Shown piece by piece: positions 1 to 6,620 of a stretch of 8,592 nucleotides of DNA. Under the pieces are notes generated by a model. It was not told the origin of the DNA. It did not search any database and worked only from the letters and a program-made list of their open reading frames with translations. Source of the stretch: Nitrososphaerota archaeon (GTDB lineage: Archaea; Iainarchaeota; Iainarchaeia; Iainarchaeales; VGJJ01); assembly GCA_020053155.1 (NCBI GenBank), contig JAGVNS010000023.1, forward strand, positions 1-8,592, given 5' to 3'. Both the position numbers and the translations under genes were made by a program. Numbering within the stretch: the first letter of the stretch is position 1; each line of letters starts with the position of its first letter.

Positions 1-2
1 CA

Positions 3-1007
3 GGAATCCCAAAAAACGTCCAAGAACTAAAACAAGACCGGCGACCTTTCATCCGCCGGTCCTACAGACCGGCGGTATTCCCGGTCGCATTAGATAAACC
101 ATATTATCAGCTCACCGGCATCATGCCCAGTGCTGAAAAAATTCATTTTGGAACCAAAGCAGTGGTAGAAAACGTAAAATATTTCCAAGAGCAGGGAGCC
201 GAAACGTTTGTGTGCGTAGCGGACTTGGAATCGGCTGCCGCACGAGGGGTTTCGGTTGAAGAAGCACGAAAACGCGCGCTACATTTTCACATTCCTGCCT
301 ATTTAGCTCTGGGATTGGACATCAAAAAAACACATTTTTATTTTCAAAGCGAAAACCGCACCGTTACTAAATTGGCATTTGAGGCGGCACAGAAAATAAC
401 GTTGAACGAATTCAAGGGAGTATATGGGAATGCCGAACCGGGTCGAATCATGTCCGCAGTAACCCAAATTGGAGACATGATTTATCCCCAAGAAAAACAT
501 GGAAAACCCATGCCCGGAATCATTCCCGTGGGAATTGACCAAGAGCCCCACATCCGCTTGTGCCGGGACTATTTGCATAAAATAGAATCCCAAAAACGAT
601 TCATGCCCATTTCCTCACTCTATCTCAAATTCATGCCCTCAATGGATGGGGGAGCGAAAATGTCCAAATCCAATCCCAAAGGAAACATTTCATTGCCGGA
701 GGACAAAAAAGTGGCGGAGAAAGTGATTAAACAAGCTTTTACGGGAGGACGGGCGACCATGGAAGAGCAGCGCAAATTGGGTGCCATCATTGAGAAAGAC
801 ATGGTATACGAATTGTTGAAGCAACATTTAGTGGAATCCGACAAAGAATTGAAAAAAATCCGCGATGATTATTCAACCGGAAAAATGCTTTCGGGGGAAA
901 TCAAGCAGCTCGCGGTTGAAAAGATGAACAAATTCCTGGAAACGTTCGATGCGGACATTGAAAAATATCGGAAACAGATGAAGGACGTGCAATTTTTGGA
1001 GTTCTAG
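3..1007 (+). CDS. trpS: Tryptophanyl-tRNA synthetase, archaeal type, 5'-truncated by the window
   Basis: This class I synthetase charges tRNA-Trp with tryptophan using ATP in the cytoplasm. The reading frame is already open at position 3 and runs 334 codons to TAG at 1005-1007. The ATG at 123 is internal, because family-like sequence (PYYQLTG) precedes it, so the true start is upstream of the window. The ATP-binding signature lies at 123-155 (MPSAEKIHFGT) and the second signature, KMSKS, at 657-671. Between them, GIDQEPHIRL (about 531-560) and the region around DGGAKMSKS match archaeal TrpRS as I know the family. The HIGH-equivalent reads HFGT, so the usual last histidine is threonine. The segment at about 36-100 encodes an unusual Arg/Pro-rich stretch and contains a perfect GC-rich inverted repeat. 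The stop codon overlaps the stop of the convergent UspA-like gene. Identification is secure; the N-terminal part is unseen. Confidence 0.95.
   Translation, partial: GIPKNVQELKQDRRPFIRRSYRPAVFPVALDKPYYQLTGIMPSAEKIHFGTKAVVENVKYFQEQGAETFVCVADLESAAARGVSVEEARKRALHFHIPAYLALGLDIKKTHFYFQSENRTVTKLAFEAAQKITLNEFKGVYGNAEPGRIMSAVTQIGDMIYPQEKHGKPMPGIIPVGIDQEPHIRLCRDYLHKIESQKRFMPISSLYLKFMPSMDGGAKMSKSNPKGNISLPEDKKVAEKVIKQAFTGGRATMEEQRKLGAIIEKDMVYELLKQHLVESDKELKKIRDDYSTGKMLSGEIKQLAVEKMNKFLETFDADIEKYRKQMKDVQFLEF
53..75. repeat. Perfect 9-bp GC-rich inverted repeat inside trpS
   Basis: Left arm CCGCCGGTC (53-61) and right arm GACCGGCGG (67-75) are perfect reverse complements around the 5-nt spacer CTACA. A further copy of GACCGGCG lies just upstream at 36-43. 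In RNA this would form a strong hairpin. It sits in the coding frame and encodes an Arg/Pro-rich stretch that I do not recognise as conserved in TrpRS. Whether it is a small inserted palindromic element or chance cannot be told from one copy. Confidence 0.75.
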
Positions 1008-1384
1008 AATATTTCCACAGTGATTGGGGTCTTTTTCGCAATGTCTTCCGCAATCGTGTGAAAATGTTCATTCTTTTCCGCGTTATACAGAACGATTTTG
1101 TCCACCTGTTTCATCTCGGCAATCTGCGCAATTTTTTCAATCGTGTTTCCCCACTCCAAAATGTCGGTGCATAGTCGCTTGTTTTTCTTTATTTCTTCCT
1201 TTATTTTCTCCACCACTTCCCTCCCTCGCATGATTTCGCTGGTTTTGAATCCAAAAGAGGAATGGAGAGAATCCTTGTCCAACACGAGAAGCACATACAC
1301 CACGGATGCATCCGTTGAAATGCGCGAAATGAATTCGGGTTGAGCGTCATGCGGGGAAAGGACTGGAATCAGGACACGTGACAC
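1004..1384 (-). CDS. Small UspA-like (universal stress protein fold) protein
   Basis: About 126 residues. It opens with a beta strand, SRVLIPVL, has a second strand VVYVLLVL, helices rich in Glu and Lys, then TDILEWGNTIEKIAQIA, DKIVLY and a closing ITVEIF. This order resembles the UspA alpha/beta fold. The glycine-rich nucleotide-binding motif (G-2x-G-9x-G-S/T) expected after the DKIVLY strand is absent; the sequence there is NAEKNEHFHT. It is therefore probably a non-ATP-binding relative, and its role is unknown. I chose the GTG at 1384 because GGAG at 1397-1394 lies 9 nt away. The GTG at 1390 is only 3 nt from it and would add two residues. It follows the 1400-2155 gene at a short gap, so the two are probably co-transcribed. 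Its TAG overlaps the trpS stop on the other strand (CTAG, 1004-1007). Confidence 0.7.
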   Translation of the reverse strand: MSRVLIPVLSPHDAQPEFISRISTDASVVYVLLVLDKDSLHSSFGFKTSEIMRGREVVEKIKEEIKKNKRLCTDILEWGNTIEKIAQIAEMKQVDKIVLYNAEKNEHFHTIAEDIAKKTPITVEIF

Positions 1385-1393
1385 GAGCACACG

Positions 1394-1400
1394 CTCCTTT
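1394..1400 (-). promoter_or_regulatory. Shine-Dalgarno site of the UspA-like gene
   Basis: On the minus strand AAAGGAG (1400 to 1394) starts within the TAA of the upstream gene and lies 9 nt before the GTG at 1384. This is expected for an internal gene of an operon, in contrast to the leaderless first genes nearby, and it decides the start. Confidence 0.6.
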
Positions 1401-2155
1401 TATCCCACGTATGCGAACGTGTTTTTTTTCTTCTCAATGATTATGCCGTCTTCCTTGGCGAATTCCAAAATGATTCGGGCCAAAACAAGTGGGAAGTGCG
1501 TCTCTTTGGACAACTCTTCCAATTCCATCTTCTTTTTTCCCTTCACGCATTCGACTAACGGCGGGAGGTTCTTTTCCAACAGGATATTTTCAATGAGGTA
1601 GTAGAACCCGTCGAAGGATTTTATTCCCTTTATTTCTCCCGCGCGAATGCGTTCCGCCAAATCGAATGAAGCCGCTTTGGCCGCGCCTTCCGTACGTAAC
1701 ACTTGAAACCCGTCGTGTAAGAGCGAGTACTCGTCCACCGCCTTTTCGGGAATGGGAACGCGGATGGTTGTCACGCGTGGAATGGAATCGTTTTCCCCTT
1801 TTGCGACGCGGTAAATCCCTTTTTCGTATTTGGGGTTGGTTTTGACGGCGATTATTTTCCCGCTGGAAAGCAGTTCATTAAAAACCTGCAATTCGACATC
1901 CGAGAGAAGTCGTTCAAACCGTCCCTCAATCAAATCCTGTACCTTGTGCGTGTGAAGCAGGTGCAGCACTTTGGCATGCAGAGGATTGGAAACTGGGGAA
2001 AATTCGCTAGAGGAAGCAGTCGCGATGGACCATTCATTTTCTTTCAGGCGCGTGATTTCGAATTCTCCTTTTTCGGGAAGGCCCAGGATGCGAATCTGTT
2101 GGGGAGAAAGGGTGGAGCGCAACCATTCGACCGAAATACGAAGGGGGGGAGGCAT
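1400..2155 (-). CDS. Unrecognised protein, probable winged-helix segments
   Basis: 251 residues if read from the ATG at 2155. I do not recognise the family. Residues about 60-118 (helical, then LLSDVELQVFNELL, SGKIIAVK and GIYRVA) and the C-terminus about 208-250 (MELEELSKETHFPL, ARIILEFAKEDG, IIIEKKKNTFAYV) both read like helix-turn-helix plus wing modules. A DNA-binding or regulatory role is possible but only inferred. No transmembrane segment or signal peptide is visible. The start at 2155 is chosen because a CCTTAAAT box ends 23 nt upstream, as for other leaderless genes here. The ATG at 2170 would begin upstream of the predicted transcription start, and so would the frame extension to 2245. 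It is followed closely by the UspA-like gene in a likely two-gene unit. Confidence 0.8.
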   Translation of the reverse strand: MPPPLRISVEWLRSTLSPQQIRILGLPEKGEFEITRLKENEWSIATASSSEFSPVSNPLHAKVLHLLHTHKVQDLIEGRFERLLSDVELQVFNELLSSGKIIAVKTNPKYEKGIYRVAKGENDSIPRVTTIRVPIPEKAVDEYSLLHDGFQVLRTEGAAKAASFDLAERIRAGEIKGIKSFDGFYYLIENILLEKNLPPLVECVKGKKKMELEELSKETHFPLVLARIILEFAKEDGIIIEKKKNTFAYVG

Positions 2156-2178
2156 ACACCTTATTCCCATGAGTAGGG

Positions 2179-2186
2179 ATTTAAGG
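2179..2186 (-). promoter_or_regulatory. TATA-like box for the 1400-2155 gene
   Basis: The minus strand reads CCTTAAAT (2186 to 2179), then 23 nt, then the ATG at 2155. The same octamer stands 25 nt before the helicase ATG at 3192. The spacing fits an archaeal TATA box about 26 nt from the start of a leaderless mRNA. Confidence 0.6.
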
Positions 2187-2296
2187 ATACGGGAAAAAAA
2201 TGCGTCAGATGCTTTTGGGCACGAGCAAAAAGGGGTATCGCACATACCTGTTTTTCACGGATTTTTCCAAAAAACGGAGCAAAGCAAATTTTCCCC

Positions 2297-2322
2297 GGGC
2301 TTTTTACCAAAGTAAAAAGGCC
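2297..2322 (-). terminator. Hairpin just past the KaiC-like gene, possible terminator
   Basis: The arms at 2322-2312 and 2307-2297 (minus strand GGCCTTTTTAC and GTAAAAAGCCC) pair at 10 of 11 positions around a 4-nt loop, starting 3 nt after the stop codon of the KaiC-like gene. Further along on the same strand, runs of 5-7 T occur at about 2274-2269 and 2200-2190. Archaeal termination usually relies on T tracts, so the tracts may matter more than the stem. The 170-bp gap (2156-2325) otherwise holds only the promoter of the next gene. Confidence 0.45.
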
Positions 2323-2325
2323 GAA

Positions 2326-3087
2326 TTACTGCCGGAGCAGGTCCTGGGTCTTTTTCACCACCAGCCCTTGCTTGGTAAAAATCATCTCGGCTTCCCCATT
2401 GTAGTGGGCCGTTCCCCGCATCTTTAGAATCTCAAGCTGGTGCCGGCGGATTTTGGTCCCCGAATCGTCTTCCATTTGACCATACGAAAAATCAATGATT
2501 CCATCCGTGAGAAAGCCTATTTCCCCCGACCGGGCGTCCAACATTCCAGACAATTGTTCCGCAATAATCAGGCTGGTGCACCCCCACTTTATCAGCATCT
2601 CGAAAAACAACAGCAAAGCTTCGCGCTGCTTGTAATCATCGCGAAAAAGCAACCCATACGCGGTAATGGAGTCAATCACCAAGCGCTTGGCGCCAATCTC
2701 AGAAATGGTGTCTCTTACCGTACCCCCACCCTCTTCCAATAGTTTGTTCACTTGGTGGGCTTTGTAAAACAAATGCCGGGCCAGTCCCTTTTGTTCCAAC
2801 GCATAAAAATCCCACCCAAAATTGAGGCAGTGCTGGAAAATGCTTTCCTTGCTCTCCGCAAAACTCAAATAGACCCCGGGCTCATTCCACTTCACCGCGC
2901 CATTGTACAAAAACTGCATGGAAAAAGTGGTTTTGCCCGTGCCCGCATACCCCGCGAGAAGGGTATTAGTCTTCTCCTCAAACCCACCCTCCACTAACTC
3001 ATCAAATCCGGGAATGCCAGTTGGAACGCGCCGAATGACATGGCGAAAATCGGGAGATACGGGAGAGTACGCGGGGGGAACAGTCAT
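2326..3087 (-). CDS. KaiC/RadA-like single-domain ATPase
   Basis: 253 residues: one RecA-fold KaiC-type domain. Visible signatures are RVPTGIPGFDELVEGG (20-35), the Walker A motif GYAGTGKTT (46-54), the Walker B strand RLVIDS (135-140), FLTDGII (192-198) and the late KaiC motif ILKMRGTAHYN (220-230). Single-domain KaiC relatives are common in archaea and are thought to be ATP-driven signalling or DNA-associated proteins; the exact substrate is unknown. The strand that usually carries paired glutamates reads YLSFAES here, with only one Glu. I start at the ATG at 3087 because TTTATATA at 3119-3112 ends 24 nt before it; a longer frame to 3138 would run through the promoter. It diverges from the XPD-like helicase across 104 bp, so the two may be co-regulated. 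Confidence 0.9.
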   Translation of the reverse strand: MTVPPAYSPVSPDFRHVIRRVPTGIPGFDELVEGGFEEKTNTLLAGYAGTGKTTFSMQFLYNGAVKWNEPGVYLSFAESKESIFQHCLNFGWDFYALEQKGLARHLFYKAHQVNKLLEEGGGTVRDTISEIGAKRLVIDSITAYGLLFRDDYKQREALLLFFEMLIKWGCTSLIIAEQLSGMLDARSGEIGFLTDGIIDFSYGQMEDDSGTKIRRHQLEILKMRGTAHYNGEAEMIFTKQGLVVKKTQDLLRQ

Positions 3088-3111
3088 GATGGGGGATGGA
3101 GGAACGTACAG

Positions 3112-3120
3112 TATATAAAA
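3112..3120 (-). promoter_or_regulatory. TATA box for the KaiC-like gene
   Basis: The minus strand reads TTTTATATA (3120 to 3112), a near-consensus archaeal TATA box, followed by 24 nt and the ATG at 3087. This predicts a leaderless transcript. Its complement on the plus strand (TATATAAAA) is too far from the helicase ATG at 3192 to be that gene's leaderless promoter. Confidence 0.7.
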
Positions 3121-3158
3121 TTCGCTTGCAGGAAGCAATGGAAAAACGCCTCCGCCGG

Positions 3159-3166
3159 CCTTAAAT
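3159..3166 (+). promoter_or_regulatory. TATA-like box for the XPD-like helicase
   Basis: CCTTAAAT at 3159-3166 is followed by 25 nt and the ATG at 3192. It overlaps the alternative ATG at 3165, which argues against that earlier start. Confidence 0.6.
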
Positions 3167-3191
3167 GCCCCATCTCTCTTTTCACGTATTC

Positions 3192-5111
3192 ATGCTTCCC
3201 CCCACCCTCCCTTTTCGACACCCCACTCCACGAGAGGGACAGGAAAAACTCATTGAAGACGCATACCAGGCGTTCCAATCCCAAAAAATATTCCTCGCCC
3301 ACGCCGAAACGGGATTGGGAAAAACCGATGCGGCATTAAGCGCCGCCCTGGAAGTGGCATTCAAAACAAATCCCCCAAAAACCATCCTCTTTATCACCCC
3401 CAAAAACGCGCAGCACGCCATTATTTTAGAGGCATTGCGCGAAATTAACCAAAAATTTTCGCTAAACCTGCGAGCGGTGGATTTAGTGGGAAAAAAACAC
3501 GTGTGTTTGGAAGAGAGCGTGATGCACAAGGAAGGGAGAATGTTTTACGAAGGGTGCAAAAAAAAGAAAGAGAATGAAGCATGCACGTTTTTTGGAAACG
3601 CGAGGGGATACAACCCGCTGCAACGAGAAAAAGCCAAAATATACCGCGGGGCGTTCGTCCAACAAATGAGCGGCATTCATTCCTCCTCCGAAATAAAAGA
3701 AAGTGCGAATGATTTTTCAGTCGGGGGGCAAAATGCGGGGTTGTGTCCGTACGAACTCTCCCTTGAAATGGCCAAAAAAGCAAACGTCATCATCGCGGAC
3801 TACTATCACATCTTTTCCCCCTCCCTTTCCGAACTCCTTTTACCCAAATTGGGAAAGAAACCCGAAAACTGCATTTTGATTGTGGATGAGGCGCATAACC
3901 TGCCCGAGCGCGTGCGGGGACTCATGTCCACCAGCCTAACCACGAAGCAATTGCAAAAGGCACAGGACGAAGCCGACTATTTGAACGAAGGGGAATTGAA
4001 AAAAGAATTCCAACAAATGGACGAATGCATCCGAATGAGCGGAAAAAAATTGCTCAAAAACGAACAATTGCTCCATTCTTGGGAATGGCAGACCATTTTG
4101 GGAGAAAAAAAGAAATGGGGAGGATTTGGATTGGAATGCCAAGCACGCGGCGTTGATTATTTGGAGAAGAGTGGAAAAGAAAGCTCAACATTATTGGTGA
4201 TTGGAGAGTTTTTTGAAAAATGGGGGAGTGAGGGGGAAGGATTGGCGCGCATTCTCAAAAAGTGGGAACAGGGGGGAGACTTTTCATTAACCCTGCGTGC
4301 ATTGGACCCCCAACCCTTAACCCAACCCGTTCTGGAAAAAATGCACGCGTGTATGCTCATGTCGGGAACATTATACCCAACCCCCATGTACGCGGACATT
4401 TTGGGCATTGCCCCTGAAAAACGCGTGATGGGGTTTTACCCCTCCCCTTTTCCCAAAGAGAATCGCCTCAATTTGATTTCCACCCGTTTTACCACTAAAT
4501 TTACCGAGCGGAACGAAACCAACTACATTCATATGGCGGAGGAGCTTGGAAAAATAGTCAATCAAATACCCGGAAATTCGGTCGTGTATTTTCCCTCCTT
4601 TCAACTGCTTGAAAACATTGGGAGAAAAATGAAGGAGTATGCACTTAGACCATTATTGTTTCAACGCGAAAAAATGAAAATGAGCGAGACCCAAAAACTT
4701 GTGAATGATTTCAAACAGCACGCGCACGGATTCGGAAGCGTATTGCTGGCGTGCACGAGTGGGAGTTTTGCGGAGGGATTGGATTTTCCAAGAAACCAAT
4801 TGTTGGGGGTTGTCATTGTGGGCATTCCCTTGGCAGAAATGAATGCGGAAACGCAAGCATTGGTTGATTATTATGAAAAGCGATTCAAGAAAGGGTGGCA
4901 GTATGGATACATTTATCCAGCCATGGGAAAAGCCATTCAAGCAGCAGGAAGAGTTATTCGCTCTTCCGAAGATGTGGGAACGGTTGTTTTCTTTGACAAA
5001 CGGTACGTATGGGAGAATTACAACGAATGTTTACCCCCGACACAAGAATACTACCCCACGAATGACCCCTCCGTGAAAGTGAAAGAATTCTGGCAGAGAA
5101 AGAGAGGATGA
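3192..5111 (+). CDS. XPD/Rad3-like superfamily 2 DNA helicase with Fe-S domain
   Basis: 639 residues, a usual length for archaeal XPD. Expected function is ATP-driven 5'-3' unwinding of DNA in repair. Visible in order: PTPREGQ (11-17), Walker A AETGLGKT (38-45), ITP (68-70), four cysteines fitting a 4Fe-4S domain at about 105, 122, 131 and 185 (the last in LCPYE), the DEAH box (232-235, VDEAHNLPE), MLMSGTLY, motif V GSFAEGLDFP (524-533) and motif VI QAAGRVIR (583-590). All core motifs are present, so it should be active. DinG-type helicases are the main alternative. The start at 3192 rests on the CCTTAAAT box; 3165 would add nine residues. Its 3' end (about 4900-5100) has a diverged, broken copy at 6621-6875, beyond the DUF4143 ATPase gene. 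Confidence 0.93.
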   Translation: MLPPTLPFRHPTPREGQEKLIEDAYQAFQSQKIFLAHAETGLGKTDAALSAALEVAFKTNPPKTILFITPKNAQHAIILEALREINQKFSLNLRAVDLVGKKHVCLEESVMHKEGRMFYEGCKKKKENEACTFFGNARGYNPLQREKAKIYRGAFVQQMSGIHSSSEIKESANDFSVGGQNAGLCPYELSLEMAKKANVIIADYYHIFSPSLSELLLPKLGKKPENCILIVDEAHNLPERVRGLMSTSLTTKQLQKAQDEADYLNEGELKKEFQQMDECIRMSGKKLLKNEQLLHSWEWQTILGEKKKWGGFGLECQARGVDYLEKSGKESSTLLVIGEFFEKWGSEGEGLARILKKWEQGGDFSLTLRALDPQPLTQPVLEKMHACMLMSGTLYPTPMYADILGIAPEKRVMGFYPSPFPKENRLNLISTRFTTKFTERNETNYIHMAEELGKIVNQIPGNSVVYFPSFQLLENIGRKMKEYALRPLLFQREKMKMSETQKLVNDFKQHAHGFGSVLLACTSGSFAEGLDFPRNQLLGVVIVGIPLAEMNAETQALVDYYEKRFKKGWQYGYIYPAMGKAIQAAGRVIRSSEDVGTVVFFDKRYVWENYNECLPPTQEYYPTNDPSVKVKEFWQRKRG

Positions 5112-5222
5112 ACACTCAGTCCCATTCTATAACTAACGCAGTTTAACGCGGAACCGATTCTATGTTGGTTACGCACCCCTTGAATAAAATATAAAGAAAA
5201 GACACTAAATCGACGTTTAACG

Positions 5223-5229
5223 TTTTTTT
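5223..5229 (+). terminator. T7 tract downstream of the helicase gene
   Basis: Seven consecutive T follow TTTAACG about 110 nt past the helicase stop and 36 nt before the next TATA-like box. A T-rich tract of this kind is the usual archaeal termination signal. The rest of the 183-bp gap (5112-5294) shows only a direct repeat of GTTTAACG (5141-5148 and 5215-5222) and an AT-rich patch around 5186-5200; I see no gene or RNA in it. Confidence 0.35.
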
Positions 5230-5264
5230 CACGCGAATTAGGGCAAAATTGGCTGACACACGAC

Positions 5265-5272
5265 TTTTTATA
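5265..5272 (+). promoter_or_regulatory. TATA-like box for the DUF4143 ATPase
   Basis: TTTTTATA at 5265-5272 is followed by 22 nt and the ATG at 5295, the same leaderless geometry as elsewhere in the window. The nearer ATG at 5281 is in another frame. Confidence 0.55.
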
Positions 5273-5294
5273 GGACAATAATGCATCATATTGT

Positions 5295-6581
5295 ATGGTT
5301 GATTCATTTTATCATACAATCATTCAAGAATGGAAAAAGAGAGAATTACCCCCCATTATTGACAGGGAAACGAATCTCGAAAACTATGTCGACATGCCCG
5401 TAAACAAGATAATTGCAGTAACGGGATTCCGAAGAACGGGAAAAACATATCTCGTGCTTGGGCTTATTCGCACGCTTCTTGAAAAAAACAAACGAGAAGA
5501 AGTCGTATACATCAATTTTGAGGATGAGCGAATACCCGCAACCACCCCATTCCTTACCGGTCTTTTACCAGCCATCAAAGAAGAATTATCTCCAAAGTAC
5601 CTCTTCATGGATGAACTTCAAAACATTCCCGCATGGAGCAAATGGCTGCGGAGAATATATGATACTGAAAATATACGAATTGTGGTGACGGGTTCCTCTT
5701 CCAAAATGTCAAGCAATGAAATTCCAACCGAATTACGCGGACGATTTATCGAAATAAAAATACTTCCCCTTAGCTTTTCAGAGTTTCTCCAATTCAAAAA
5801 AATAGAACGCCGCGGAAACGAATCCGAATGGAACGATACAATCCTTCAAAAAGCCCTCCAAGAATTTATTCAATATGGCGGGATGCCCGAAGTGGTATTA
5901 GCACCTGAAGTGAGAAAAAAAGAATTATTGCACGGATATTTCGACACCGTCGTCCGACGAGACATTATTGAACAAAACAAAATAGAAAACGAAGAAGTCC
6001 TGAAAACGCTCCTGAAACTCCTGCTGAATTCAACCTACTTTACTATCAGCAAAACACACAACAATCTCAAGAGCCTCCATTTGTCAACCGGAAAAGACGT
6101 TATTCAGAAATATTTTCGAGCCATCGAAAACGCATTTCTGGTCTACTCCCTCTATTATTTTTCGTACTCCATGAAAGACCAGCTTCAATATCCTCGAAAA
6201 ATATTTTTTGTCGACACGGGGTTCATCAACGAACTATCCAGTAGCTTCTCCCAAAACAAGGGGAGAAATTATGAAAATGTAGTATTCCTTGAACTTCAAC
6301 GACGAAAAAAAGAAACATACTACTGGAAATCGCGATCCCACCAGGAAGTAGACTTTGTAATCGTAAAAAGAGAAAAAGTCGAACAGCTAATCCAGGTATG
6401 TTATGAGATGGACGATTATGAAACCAAAAAAAGGGAAACGAACGCCATCATCAAAGCAAGCAACGAACTTTTGTGCACCAACCTCCTCATTATCACCCAA
6501 AACAAAGAAGGAGAAGAAACCATCAACGGAAAAAAAATAAAATACGTTCCCCTCTGGAAATGGCTCCTCAAAAAAGAGTGA
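5295..6581 (+). CDS. AAA ATPase with C-terminal DUF4143 nuclease-like domain
   Basis: 428 residues, complete. The N-terminal P-loop domain has Walker A GFRRTGKT (44-51), Walker B YLFMDELQN (102-110), a sensor strand VVTGSSS (130-136), then LRGRF (147-151) and PLSFSEFL (158-165). A middle helical region includes YGGMPEV (194-200) and VVRRDI (219-224). The C-terminal DUF4143-type domain has FFVDTGF (304-310), NYENVVFLEL (325-334) and EVDFVI (351-356). The Glu/Asp/Gln spacing there (about E327, D353, Q367) resembles a PD-(D/E)XK nuclease fold. This family is widespread in archaea and bacteria and often sporadic in distribution; its job is poorly known, so I assign none. Sampled lines are about 40% G+C against nearer 48% in the helicase gene, which hints at separate origin. 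It lies between the helicase gene and a remnant of a second helicase copy. Confidence 0.92.
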   Translation: MVDSFYHTIIQEWKKRELPPIIDRETNLENYVDMPVNKIIAVTGFRRTGKTYLVLGLIRTLLEKNKREEVVYINFEDERIPATTPFLTGLLPAIKEELSPKYLFMDELQNIPAWSKWLRRIYDTENIRIVVTGSSSKMSSNEIPTELRGRFIEIKILPLSFSEFLQFKKIERRGNESEWNDTILQKALQEFIQYGGMPEVVLAPEVRKKELLHGYFDTVVRRDIIEQNKIENEEVLKTLLKLLLNSTYFTISKTHNNLKSLHLSTGKDVIQKYFRAIENAFLVYSLYYFSYSMKDQLQYPRKIFFVDTGFINELSSSFSQNKGRNYENVVFLELQRRKKETYYWKSRSHQEVDFVIVKREKVEQLIQVCYEMDDYETKKRETNAIIKASNELLCTNLLIITQNKEGEETINGKKIKYVPLWKWLLKKE

Positions 6582-6620
6582 CTTTCACCCACCAAAATAC
6601 ACTGCGAAAAACACCCCCAA

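Noticed and set aside
2200..2427. Plus-strand 75-codon frame in the gap between two minus-strand genes
   Set aside because: Nearly half lies antisense to the 3' end of the KaiC-like gene, there is no ribosome binding site or TATA box at the right distance, and the residues resemble no protein I know.
3088..3138. 17-residue N-terminal extension of the KaiC-like protein
   Set aside because: It would run through the TATA box at 3112-3120, and the KaiC-type domain is complete without it.
3165..3191. Nine-codon N-terminal extension of the helicase from the ATG at 3165
   Set aside because: That ATG overlaps the CCTTAAAT promoter box, and the predicted transcription start is near 3192.
5141..5222. 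Direct repeat GTTTAACG (5141-5148, 5215-5222) as a possible CRISPR or attachment site
   Set aside because: It is only 8 bp, occurs twice, and has no matching copy on the far side of the ATPase gene.
5112..5294. Possible tRNA or small RNA gene in the gap after the helicase
   Set aside because: No cloverleaf, T-loop consensus or convincing hairpin was found on either strand.
5295..6581. ATPase gene as a transposon with terminal repeats
   Set aside because: Comparing the flanks at 5112-5294 and 6582-6620 by eye gave no inverted ends or target-site duplication.
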